A DNA stretch of 48,508 nucleotides, from positions 1 to 48,508 of IMG/VR virus record IMGVR_UViG_3300035703_000137. One strand, given 5' to 3'. Position numbers and translations under genes: made by a program. Of this stretch, positions 30,584 through 37,079 are shown in pieces. A model generated the notes under the pieces. It saw nothing but the letters and a program-made list of their open reading frames with translations. It was not told where the DNA came from and did no database searches. This DNA is from a virus. Position 1 is the stretch's first letter. Each line of letters opens with the position of its first letter.

Positions 30584-30997
30584 ATGAAGTCCGTGGTTCC
30601 GCGATCGAGATCACCGCTTGTGGTCGATCAGAAGGAAGGAATGAAGGTTGCCTTCGGCCGCCGGCTGTTCCAACTCATGCTGGCGAAGAACTGGAACCAG
30701 TCCGATCTGGCGCGCTCGAGCGGCCTCGGCCGTGACGCGATCTCCACCTACATCCGCGGCCGCAGCTATCCCGAGCCCGTCTCGAAGAAGAAGCTGGCCG
30801 ACGCGCTCGGCGTGCGGCCCGAGGATCTTGATCCGCCCGCCGACGGCATCAACGAGACCGCCGAAAGCGGCTCCCCGCTGTTCGAGCTCCGGCAGTCGTC
30901 GACTGATCCCTCGAAGGTGCATGTCTATGTGAACCGTGTGGTCACGATCGGGACGGCGGCGAAGATCATCGACCTATTGAAGGAAGAAACTCCGTAG
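30584..30997 (+). CDS. XRE-family repressor, candidate lysogeny regulator
   Basis: The ATG at 30584 follows CAGGGAG; the upstream in-frame ATG at 30551 lies inside the promoter spacer and is rejected. The 137-aa protein has a basic N-terminal arm and an HTH at about 35-80 (LMLAKNWNQSDLARSSGLGR then AISTYIRGRSYPEPVSKKKL). The remainder is a short beta-rich domain (TDPSKVHVYVNRVVTIGTAA) that could dimerise. It lacks a LexA-type protease domain, so induction would not be by RecA-stimulated self-cleavage. Divergent from the Cro-like gene and upstream of the integrase, it is the best candidate to bind the TGTCGG dyads. Confidence 0.8.
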   Translation: MKSVVPRSRSPLVVDQKEGMKVAFGRRLFQLMLAKNWNQSDLARSSGLGRDAISTYIRGRSYPEPVSKKKLADALGVRPEDLDPPADGINETAESGSPLFELRQSSTDPSKVHVYVNRVVTIGTAAKIIDLLKEETP

Positions 30998-31002
30998 TTG
31001 TC

Positions 31003-31305
31003 ATGAACTATTTTACCCAAGCACAGGTCGCGGACCACCTTGGCCGGTCGCCTCGGACGATTGCTCGGTACCGCAAATGCGGCAAATTGCCCTATATTCA
31101 TGGTAAACCTGTATTAATTCCAATTAACGCCGTTCACGCACTCGTGATCACGGAGCCGGCCCCATGCCCCGCCGTAACCGCGGCCCGTATCTCTCGGACA
31201 AGCCCAACCAGGACGGCCACTACGAGATCAGATGGTCCGAGCACGGGCGCAGCCGACGCCGCTCTACGCGCTCGGGAGATCCTGTATTCGCTGGGCAAAT
31301 CCTAG
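31003..31305 (+). CDS. Small helix-turn-helix protein upstream of integrase (excisionase-like)
   Basis: The first 48 residues (MNYFTQAQVADHLGRSPRTI then ARYRKCGKLPYIHGKP) form an AlpA/MerR-type winged HTH as in excisionases. The tail of about 50 residues overlaps the first 142 bp of the integrase gene in another frame. The tail is low-complexity (Ser/Thr/Arg), so it may be an accidental extension or a true overlap. Role in excision is inferred. Confidence 0.55.
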   Translation: MNYFTQAQVADHLGRSPRTIARYRKCGKLPYIHGKPVLIPINAVHALVITEPAPCPAVTAARISRTSPTRTATTRSDGPSTGAADAALRAREILYSLGKS

Positions 31306-32342
31306 CGAACTTCATCCTCGGGTTTGACCGTCAGGCGTCGCGTCCGGTCGCCCGCCTCACCGTCGCCAAGGCCCTCGCCGACTATTGGGACGAGCATGTG
31401 CGACATAACGTCCTGAGTATCCAGACGGCGGCCTACGCGCTACGCGAGCTGGCCCGCGGCTTCGCCGGATACGACACCGAGTTTAACGTCAAGAAGGCCG
31501 ACACCTATTTCGAGGGTCTGGCGGTCCATGCAGACCGGAAGTTGCTATCAGACATCACGGTCGCGGACGTGCGGAAATATACCGCCGACCGCGGGGTTGC
31601 CGCCGGGTCCATCCGCCGCGAACTCGTGATGCTGGTGGCCGCCGGCAACCACGCCGCCCGACAAAAGCGGATCGAGGGCTCCGACCTGCCGCACATTCCG
31701 CTCCCGCCGCCTCCGGCGCCCGTGGATCGTTGGCTGACCGACGGTGAGACCGGTCGGCTGCTCCATGCCGCGGCGCATGCCGAGGGCTACCAGGACGGCC
31801 GGCTGACGCGCGCCTATCGGTTCATCGCCCTTGCGCGGTACACGGCCGCCCGCCGCCGTGCGATCGAGACGCTGACCTGGGCGCAGGTCGACCTGCAGCG
31901 CCGGACCATCCGCTACAACCCCGAAGGGCGCCGCCAGAGCCGCAAGAAGCGCCCGGCCGTGCCGATCGCCGACGTGCTCTACCCGGTGCTGGTGCGGGCG
32001 TTCGAGGAGAAGACCGGCGATTTCGTGCTCGACCACCAGGGCTCGATCCGCGCGACCTTCGAGACGACCGTCTGGAATGCCGGCCTCGAGGGCGTCACGC
32101 CGCATGTCCTGCGCCACACCTGGGCGACGCGCGCAGCTCAGGAAGGCGTGCCCTTGGTCGACGTCGCCGGCATGCTGGGCGACGAAGTCGCGACCGTGGT
32201 GAAGAACTATTTACACCACTGTCCCGAGCATTTGAGAGGCGCCGCCAATGCCGGGCACGACCGGGGCATAACGCCCGCCTGGGCGCCTCCCGTGTCCGGT
32301 ATTGACCGATTTTGTCATACACCCGACACAGAAAATCAATAG
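31164..32342 (+). CDS. int: Tyrosine recombinase (integrase)
   Basis: The 392-aa integrase starts at the ATG at 31164 behind CGGAG. It has an N-terminal Arg-rich arm, a core-binding domain (about 62-170) and the catalytic domain with R230 (ARYTAARRRAIETLTW), K261/262 (RKKRPAVPI), H314 and R317 (TPHVLRHTW), and the nucleophile Y349 (KNYLHH). The usual third His/Trp position is Asp here (MLGDEVATV), as in many phage integrases. It would recombine the attP candidate 20 bp downstream with a host tRNA-Thr gene. Gene order repressor-HTH-int-att fits a lysogeny module. Confidence 0.9.
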   Translation: MPRRNRGPYLSDKPNQDGHYEIRWSEHGRSRRRSTRSGDPVFAGQILANFILGFDRQASRPVARLTVAKALADYWDEHVRHNVLSIQTAAYALRELARGFAGYDTEFNVKKADTYFEGLAVHADRKLLSDITVADVRKYTADRGVAAGSIRRELVMLVAAGNHAARQKRIEGSDLPHIPLPPPPAPVDRWLTDGETGRLLHAAAHAEGYQDGRLTRAYRFIALARYTAARRRAIETLTWAQVDLQRRTIRYNPEGRRQSRKKRPAVPIADVLYPVLVRAFEEKTGDFVLDHQGSIRATFETTVWNAGLEGVTPHVLRHTWATRAAQEGVPLVDVAGMLGDEVATVVKNYLHHCPEHLRGAANAGHDRGITPAWAPPVSGIDRFCHTPDTENQ

Positions 32343-32362
32343 TTTGAGCACGTTGTAGGTCG

Positions 32363-32397
32363 AGAGCGCACCCTTGGTAAGGAAGGGTCCACTGGTC
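32363..32397 (+). other. Candidate attP: tRNA-Thr-like fragment
   Basis: This 35-bp segment aligns with the D-arm to T-arm part of the nearby tRNA-Thr (32491-32525) with most positions equal, including AGAGCGC and the 12-bp core CCTTGGTAAGGA over the anticodon loop (32372-32383 and 32500-32511). The second stem half is not complementary, so it is not a tRNA gene. Its position just behind int suggests the attachment-site core. Confidence 0.5.
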
Positions 32398-32421
32398 TAA
32401 AACCCGCGGAACGCTTGGGGT

Positions 32422-32450
32422 CTAAAAAGAAGCCCGGGCATAACCCGGGC
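32422..32450 (-). terminator. Intrinsic terminator of the lysis/late transcript
   Basis: On the minus strand GCCCGGG-TTATG-CCCGGGC (32432-32450) is a perfect 7-bp stem followed by TTCTTTTTAG. It ends leftward transcription after the last lysis-region gene and before the integrase. Confidence 0.7.
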
Positions 32451-32471
32451 ACTACAACCGCCCAACAGTGG

Positions 32472-32546
32472 GCCGCCTTAGCTCAGTGGCAGAGCGCGTC
32501 CTTGGTAAGGACGAGGTCGACAGTTCAATCCTGTCAGGCGGCACCA
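32472..32546 (+). tRNA. tRNA-Thr(GGT) with encoded CCA
   Basis: GCCGCCT at 32472 pairs with AGGCGGC to form the acceptor stem. The D arm is GCTC-AGTGGCA-GAGC, and the anticodon arm CGTCC-TTGGTAA-GGACG gives anticodon GGT. The T arm is GACAG-TTCAATC-CTGTC. CCA follows at 32544-32546. All stems pair, so it should be functional. It is transcribed with the integrase side, convergent with the late operon. Confidence 0.95.
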
Positions 32547-32552
32547 TCGCCC

Positions 32553-32891
32553 TCACTGCAGGGCCGAGAGGAACATCCCCTCCCAGGTGTAGCCGTCCGA
32601 CGAGTAGACCCAGACGACCCGTTGGCTGGCGCAGGCCAGCATCATGGCGTTGTGGACCGTCGAGTTGCGGGACTGGATGTAGGCGGCGTCGTTGTTTGCC
32701 GAGAGCTTCACGATGATGTCGGCGCCGTGGGCGAATCCGTAGCAGTAGCTCGGCGCAAGGCTGTTCCAGCCCTGTTTGAGGCCGCCCGACGGCGCCAGGG
32801 TCGACGGCAGGAAGATAGAGTTGGACGGCTCCTGGGCCTGCGCCGCGAGCGGCGCGAGGGCGATCAGGGCGGCTGTCAGCAGGCGACGCAT
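32553..32891 (-). CDS. Exported hypothetical protein at the end of the lysis region
   Basis: The 112-aa protein has a Sec signal peptide MRRLLTAALIALAPLAAQA followed by a short mature domain with Cys residues (SYCYGFAHGADIIVKL, MMLACASQRVVWVYSSDGYT). Two conserved-looking Cys could form a disulfide in the periplasm. It resembles Rap1a/Tai-type small periplasmic domains only in size and Cys layout, which is weak. Being last in the lysis operon, a role in envelope disruption or superinfection is possible. Confidence 0.6.
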   Translation of the reverse strand: MRRLLTAALIALAPLAAQAQEPSNSIFLPSTLAPSGGLKQGWNSLAPSYCYGFAHGADIIVKLSANNDAAYIQSRNSTVHNAMMLACASQRVVWVYSSDGYTWEGMFLSALQ

Positions 32892-32950
32892 GCGGTGCTC
32901 CTGGGTGGTGGAATACCTACCCTAGGAATCAACCGGCGGTCGCGCAAGCG

Positions 32951-33121
32951 CTACCGATACTCCCAGCCCCAATGAATGCCGAGCGCACTTTCCCAGACGA
33001 CCCACCGACGCTCGACGCGGCGAAGCCAGGTCCAGCCCCAGAAGCGAGACCATACCGGGCGCCAAGCATACCAGGAATGCCACGTAGGCGGGGCGCCGGT
33101 CATCGGGCAGCGAGACGTCAC
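32951..33121 (-). CDS. 56-aa Trp-rich protein downstream of the holin
   Basis: The GTG at 33121 overlaps the holin stop (GTGA) and has AAGGGAG 7 bp upstream, so it is preferred over the ATG six codons later. The product holds about ten Trp in 56 residues (PTWHSWYAWRPVWSRFWGW then TWLRRVERRW, WGWEYR). I recall similar short 'W-Y-A-W-R-P-V' proteins near lysis genes or tails of phages; function unknown. Confidence 0.6.
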   Translation of the reverse strand: MTSRCPMTGAPPTWHSWYAWRPVWSRFWGWTWLRRVERRWVVWESALGIHWGWEYR

Positions 33122-33519
33122 CGCGCCGCTCCCTTGATCTTCTCGAACGAGCGCAGCGCACCCATGCCGAGCAGGCCGAACATGAGCTCCCACAGGTGCT
33201 CGTCGAGCCCCGGCAGATACGGCAGCGGCCAGTGCATCGCGTCGAAGACCGCGGTGGCGATCGCGCGGCCGAGGTACTGGTAGGCGAGCGAGAGCGCGCA
33301 CACCCAGCCGATCATCGGCCGCCAGCCGGCGACGAAGACGCTGTCGCTGCCGGCCTCGACCTTGTTGACTTCCATCTGCCCGGCGTCCGCCGCCGAGAGC
33401 TGTGTCAGCAGATCCTTCATGAAGTCGGCCTGCGCCTTCGCGCGCGCGTTCGGATCGGGGATCAGCCCGATCACGCGGTCGAGTAGCGGTCCGAGGACCG
33501 GGATCAGGGCGGCGATCAT
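33118..33519 (-). CDS. Holin, 3-TM phage holin family-like
   Basis: The 133-aa protein starts at the ATG at 33519 behind AGGAGG. It has an N-terminal hydrophobic segment (MIAALIPVLGPLLDRVIGLI), a charged helical linker (about 22-55) containing ARAKAQADFMKDLLTQLSAADAGQMEVNK, and two further membrane segments (MIGWVCALSLAYQYLGRAI, LWELMFGLLGMGALRSF). The 'A-Q-x-x-x-x-K-x-x-x-x-G-W-R-P' arrangement is that of 3TM holins. It would time lysis by permeabilising the inner membrane for the hydrolase encoded just before it. Confidence 0.8.
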   Translation of the reverse strand: MIAALIPVLGPLLDRVIGLIPDPNARAKAQADFMKDLLTQLSAADAGQMEVNKVEAGSDSVFVAGWRPMIGWVCALSLAYQYLGRAIATAVFDAMHWPLPYLPGLDEHLWELMFGLLGMGALRSFEKIKGAAR

Positions 33520-33527
33520 GCAGCCTC

Positions 33528-33971
33528 CTAGTGCAGCTTGAAGAAAACGTGGCGGCCGATCTGGGCCGTCGGGATGCGCGGCATGCCGTTCTCGAGCCGC
33601 GCCCATGACGTCCGGGGCAGCACGGCCTCGGTTACGTAGTGCGTCGCGCCGCCCGTCGGATCGGCGAGCTCGCCGGCGACCGCACGTTTCGCGATGTCGA
33701 GCGCCTGCGCGAACTGCACATCGCTCGCGGTCACGCGATCGATCTTGTGAAGGTTGGCGTCGCCGATGCTCCAGCAGGTGAACTGCCAGGGCTTGCGGCA
33801 CACGCCCTCGACCCCTTCGCCCCACCAGTCCGGCTTGCCGTCCTTGCCGATGTCGAGGTTGACGCGGTTCATGATGACCGCCGCCACCGCCTCCATGCCG
33901 GCCTTTCCCTCGCCGCGCGCCTCGCCCCAGAGGGTGCGCGCGAGCGTATCGATGTCGGTGTTGCGGGTCAT
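33528..33971 (-). CDS. Endolysin, SleB-type cell wall hydrolase
   Basis: The ATG at 33971 overlaps the preceding gene's stop (ATGA). The 147-aa enzyme opens with the Hydrolase_2 signature: LARTLWGEARGEGKAGM with E17 the likely catalytic Glu, then EAVAAVIMNRVN. Later PWQFTCWSIGDAN and GGATHYVTEAVLP complete the pattern of SleB-type muramidases/transglycosylases. No signal peptide is seen, so release depends on the holin. Identification is firm from motifs and operon position. Confidence 0.85.
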   Translation of the reverse strand: MTRNTDIDTLARTLWGEARGEGKAGMEAVAAVIMNRVNLDIGKDGKPDWWGEGVEGVCRKPWQFTCWSIGDANLHKIDRVTASDVQFAQALDIAKRAVAGELADPTGGATHYVTEAVLPRTSWARLENGMPRIPTAQIGRHVFFKLH

Positions 33972-34492
33972 GCTCCGAGCACTCCTTCCCGACCGTCGAG
34001 GCTGTACCAGTAGATTGGCGCGCGGCAATGAGCCGATCGGCGGATCCCGGCTCGCACCGCTTCAATCGCCCCCACCGGGGCGGTTACCACAGGCGGTTGC
34101 AGGTCCATCACGGCGAGGGCGTACTTGCTACCGCTGCCGATCGCGTGATGTCCGCCAGGCACGGGTTCAATGCTCCCCTCCTGGTCAACTTCAAAAACTT
34201 CACCTTTGGGACTGACCATCAGGAGCGTGAAGGCATAAGGCGGCTCGTCACGCTGGCGATCATCCCAGATGCGGAAGGGCTTGATGTACCCCTTCAGAAG
34301 CTCCAGGCGCTTGGCCTTCCTGGTGAACAACCAGTCCATGCACTCCGCCATGGACGGGCAGCTCTCCCCTCGGATGCCAACGAGATAGCCGTGACGCCGC
34401 TCGATCTTGCGCGTGTGGGTGAGGTTCACCTCATCGAGCGTCGTGAGGCTGTCAGCGGCCATGATGCCGCCGCGATAGGCGATGACGGTCAT
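33968..34492 (-). CDS. Proteasome/HslV-like Ntn hydrolase
   Basis: This 174-aa protein begins MTVIAYRGGIMAADSLTTLD. Removal of Met would expose Thr2, the N-terminal nucleophile; D14 and K29 stand where HslV has D17 and K33. Later GSGSKYALAVMDL resembles the GSGG-x-YA-x-AA segment of HslV. The size matches HslV (about 175 aa). No HslU-like unfoldase is encoded here. It lies directly before the endolysin gene and overlaps both neighbours by 4 bp. It may be a prohead or host-directed peptidase; which one is open. Confidence 0.65.
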   Translation of the reverse strand: MTVIAYRGGIMAADSLTTLDEVNLTHTRKIERRHGYLVGIRGESCPSMAECMDWLFTRKAKRLELLKGYIKPFRIWDDRQRDEPPYAFTLLMVSPKGEVFEVDQEGSIEPVPGGHHAIGSGSKYALAVMDLQPPVVTAPVGAIEAVRAGIRRSAHCRAPIYWYSLDGREGVLGA

Positions 34493-35745
34493 ACCGGCGC
34501 TCCGCGCTCCGGCAGCGCGACCTTACCGGCGTGAGACCAGCGGCCGTTGTAGTAGCCGCGGACGAAGTAGTTGAAGAACTCCGGCCGACACGCGACGATC
34601 GCGCCGGTCTCGGGATCCTGGCGGAGCTGGCAGATGCCGCCGCCGACATGCGCCGAGATCTTCTTCTTCCGCATGAACGGCGTCTGGTCTTCGGTCGTCC
34701 CGGTTTGGATCGCGTGGACGTTCCGCACCAGGTTGTACGAGAGCTTGTGATAGTGGCCGGCGAGCAAGACCGCCGGCTTCTCGCCGCCGTCGTAGCCCTC
34801 GACGATCTTCTGCACCGTGTAGCTGACCGCGTAGGCGCTGCCGCCGCCGGGGTGCATCAGGTGCAGCATCGACGACTTGCCGGTCTTCGCGTGCCGGAGG
34901 CGAATGAAGCACTCCATGTAGCCCATGTCGTGCCAGTCGGTGCGCCCGCACTCGCGCATGATGCGCTCGGCCGCCTTGCCGGGGTCCAGGCCCTCGCGCT
35001 GCGCGGCCCAGCCCTCGTGATCGTCGCCGGCGACGGCGTAGGTGTGCAGGCCCTTCCGCTGCGGATAGTGCTCGGCCAGATATCGGAGCTGCGGCTCGAA
35101 GCCGTGAACCAGCAGGTCGTGCTTGTTGAAGCGCGCCTCGCCGTCGATCCAGTTGCCGGCGTTGAACACGCGGTCGACCCTGGCGGCGGCGAACTTGTCG
35201 TAGAGATCGTTGAGCACGTCGAGACGCGCGTACTTGCTGCAGAGATGGTTGTCGGAGGTGAAGCCGAACAGGTAGGTGCCGTCCTTGCGCGAGATGTACT
35301 CTGGGATCTCGCGGGCATGCGCCGGCGCCGGGGTCTTGTCGAGCGACCAGCGCCCGCCGAACTCGTGGATCGTGTAGCCGTGGGTCTTCATGCCCTCGAG
35401 CAGGTTCAGCGTGTCGCCGCGCGACAGGCCCATGGTCGAGGCGATCATCTCCAGCGGCATCTCGGCGCGCTTCAGGATCGACAGCGCGCGCTCCTGCCGC
35501 TCGTTCACCGAGGCCGGCTTGTAGAGCGACCAGTCGACCTTGCGGCCAAGCGAGCGTTCGCACGCCTTGAGGTGCGTGAAGCCGCTGTTGGGGTTAACTT
35601 CCAGCGCCTCGCATGCGGCGCTCATGGCGGTGCGCTTGCCGCGGGCGGAGCCGTGATTGGGCGGCAGCGCGCCGGTCGCCAGGAAGCGCTCGACGGTGTC
35701 GATGAACTTCTTGGCGATCTTCGGAGAGACGGGAGGCGTCGGCAT
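34489..35745 (-). CDS. Calcineurin-like metallophosphoesterase with N-terminal HTH region
   Basis: The 418-aa protein has a helical N-terminus with winged-HTH character (about 85-135: ALSILKRAEMPLEMIASTMG then GLSRGDTLNLLEGMKTHGY). The catalytic core carries FTSDNHL (D165/H167), VFNAGNWIDG (about 193-202, where the usual GD is GN), VAGDDHEG (about 238-245), MHPGG (298-301) and AGHYHKL (329-335), the motifs of calcineurin-type phosphoesterases. Two metals would sit on D165, H167, N198 and the GHxH histidines. Substrate unknown; DNA or nucleotide hydrolysis is plausible. It lies in the late region between lysis and acetyltransferase genes. Confidence 0.75.
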   Translation of the reverse strand: MPTPPVSPKIAKKFIDTVERFLATGALPPNHGSARGKRTAMSAACEALEVNPNSGFTHLKACERSLGRKVDWSLYKPASVNERQERALSILKRAEMPLEMIASTMGLSRGDTLNLLEGMKTHGYTIHEFGGRWSLDKTPAPAHAREIPEYISRKDGTYLFGFTSDNHLCSKYARLDVLNDLYDKFAAARVDRVFNAGNWIDGEARFNKHDLLVHGFEPQLRYLAEHYPQRKGLHTYAVAGDDHEGWAAQREGLDPGKAAERIMRECGRTDWHDMGYMECFIRLRHAKTGKSSMLHLMHPGGGSAYAVSYTVQKIVEGYDGGEKPAVLLAGHYHKLSYNLVRNVHAIQTGTTEDQTPFMRKKKISAHVGGGICQLRQDPETGAIVACRPEFFNYFVRGYYNGRWSHAGKVALPERGAPV

Positions 35746-35757
35746 GGGCGCTGTTCC

Positions 35758-36213
35758 TTACAGGTTCTTGACGAAGACGGTGCCGCGCGGCTCGAAGCCG
35801 GAGCGGCTGTAGAGAGCACTGGCGACGTGGTTGTTGATACCGGCGGTGACGCCGACGCGGGCCTGGATGGCGCCGCGCTCGTCGCCCCAGGCGAGCATCG
35901 ATCGGATCAGCCGCATGGCGGTGGAGCCGCGGCGGGCGGCGGGCTGCAGGTAGAGCGCGAGCTCGGTGACGTAGCGCGCGGCCGAGAAGTAGTAGGGCAC
36001 GATCATGCAGAGCACGCCGCCCTGGATGAACCCGCTCTCGCTCTCGGCGACGAAGCAGGCGCGCGTCTCGTTGAGGCCGAGGAAGGAGGCGATCGTGTGT
36101 GCCGCCTCCTTCTCGTCGAACGGAATGCCGGCGAAGGCGCTCTCGGCGTGCATGCCCTTCCCGATCGCGAGGATCGGAAACAGGTCGTTCGGCATTCCGA
36201 GGCGGATCTTCAT
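35758..36213 (-). CDS. GNAT-family acetyltransferase
   Basis: The ATG at 36213 follows two bases after the preceding stop. The 151-aa protein has the GNAT plan: MKIRLGMPNDLFPILAIGKG at the start, a CFVAES strand, YVTELALYLQP, and the acetyl-CoA loop PAARRGSTAMRLIRSML (RRGxTA), then GVTAGINNHVASALYSRSGF (the N-terminal-acetyltransferase-like 'N-x-x-A-x-x-L-Y-x-x-x-G-F'). Acceptor unknown; perhaps a virion or host protein. The family call is firm. Confidence 0.85.
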   Translation of the reverse strand: MKIRLGMPNDLFPILAIGKGMHAESAFAGIPFDEKEAAHTIASFLGLNETRACFVAESESGFIQGGVLCMIVPYYFSAARYVTELALYLQPAARRGSTAMRLIRSMLAWGDERGAIQARVGVTAGINNHVASALYSRSGFEPRGTVFVKNL

Positions 36214-36215
36214 GA

Positions 36216-36605
36216 TCAGGCGCCCGCGCGCTTCATCAGGCGGTCGAGCTCGGCCTGATTGCGGATCGCCATTCCGAGCAGCAGGCACTGGCCCGACGTC
36301 AGTGTCAGCATCAGGTGCGTGTGCACGGGGTGGCGCCAGATTATCACTCGGTCGGGCTTGTGGTCGGTGGGCGGCTCGATCGCATTCACCGCAGCCACGA
36401 GATGCACGGCTTCCGCGCCCTTGATCTCCTGCTCGACCCAGCCGGCGGCGATGCCCTGCTGCTGGATCACCGGCCAGTTCATGCGCGGGTCGTCGCAGGT
36501 CTGCGCGCGGCCAGCGCTGGCGAACATGACGAGGGCGGCGACTGCGATGATCGCGGCGATGATGATCGCGATGACGGGGCGGTGTGCGTCCTGATGGGGC
36601 GTCAT
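36216..36605 (-). CDS. Membrane-anchored or exported hypothetical protein
   Basis: The 129-aa protein starts MTPHQDAHRPVIAIIIAAII with a long N-terminal hydrophobic segment ending in GRAQTCDD, which could be a signal peptide or anchor. The outer part (about 36-129) has two Cys (TCDDPRMNWPVIQQQGIAAG and SGQCLLLG) and a VHLVAAVNAIEP strand. No family recognised; envelope location in a late operon suggests a host-range, spanin-like or immunity role, none proven. Confidence 0.55.
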   Translation of the reverse strand: MTPHQDAHRPVIAIIIAAIIAVAALVMFASAGRAQTCDDPRMNWPVIQQQGIAAGWVEQEIKGAEAVHLVAAVNAIEPPTDHKPDRVIIWRHPVHTHLMLTLTSGQCLLLGMAIRNQAELDRLMKRAGA

Positions 36606-36620
36606 GGGCGTGCTCCTTGG

Positions 36621-37019
36621 TTAGGGATCGGTTGCCATGATCCCGGTGCGGGCATAGCCGGCGATATCGACCCAGCTATCGGTGTGATCGGGGGTGTGGA
36701 TCAGCCGCGCCATCTTGGTCGCGATCATCTCGAGCGCATGCCGCGCGAGCGGATCCTTGCACTCGGCCACCACCGCCTTGATCCTGGCGGCGCGGTCGAA
36801 GTCGTCCTTGGGGTGGCCGTAGGCGGCGCCCCGTTCTGCAGTCACCTTCCCCTTGTTCATGGCGGCGTCGAAGGTCTGCAGGCGGGGGGTCTGGTCGCTA
36901 CGCAGCAGCGGCGGAGACAGGGCGCCGGCGGCCGGAGCTTCGATCATCTCGTGCGGCTTCGTCTTCGCCACCTTGGCGCGAAGATCGTCCTCGTCCATAA
37001 AGCCGCCCTTCGCGTCCAT
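36621..37019 (-). CDS. DUF6378-like protein
   Basis: The 132-aa protein starts at the ATG at 37019. The C-terminal 75 residues have the DUF6378 pattern: AERGAAYGHPKDDFDRAARI, then LEMIATKMARLIHTPDHTDS and WVDIAGYARTGIM, i.e. 'Y-G-H-P-x-D-(N/D)-F ... K-x-A-R ... D-S-x-x-D-I-x-G-Y-A'. That family is found in many phages and is thought to be MazG-like, but I have no direct proof of nucleotide hydrolysis. It is the first gene behind the promoter at 37051. Confidence 0.65.
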   Translation of the reverse strand: MDAKGGFMDEDDLRAKVAKTKPHEMIEAPAAGALSPPLLRSDQTPRLQTFDAAMNKGKVTAERGAAYGHPKDDFDRAARIKAVVAECKDPLARHALEMIATKMARLIHTPDHTDSWVDIAGYARTGIMATDP

Positions 37020-37050
37020 GCCGACCGATCTCCGATCTGTCTGTCGGCAT

Positions 37051-37079
37051 AACCTACAAAATGTCGGCGGGTCTGTCTA
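37051..37079 (-). promoter_or_regulatory. Promoter of the lysis/DUF6378 operon with two operator-like sites
   Basis: On the minus strand TAGACA (37074-37079), a 17-bp spacer and TAGGTT (37051-37056) precede the ATG at 37019. CCTACAAAATGTCGG (37053-37067) lies in the spacer, and a second half-site, CGATCTGTCTGTCGG, occurs at 37033-37047, with centres about 20 bp apart. Confidence 0.6.

Noticed and set aside
32304-32318. Further operator-like site GACCGATTTTGTCAT inside the int 3' end
   Set aside because: Only half of the dyad matches and it lies in coding sequence; too weak to count.
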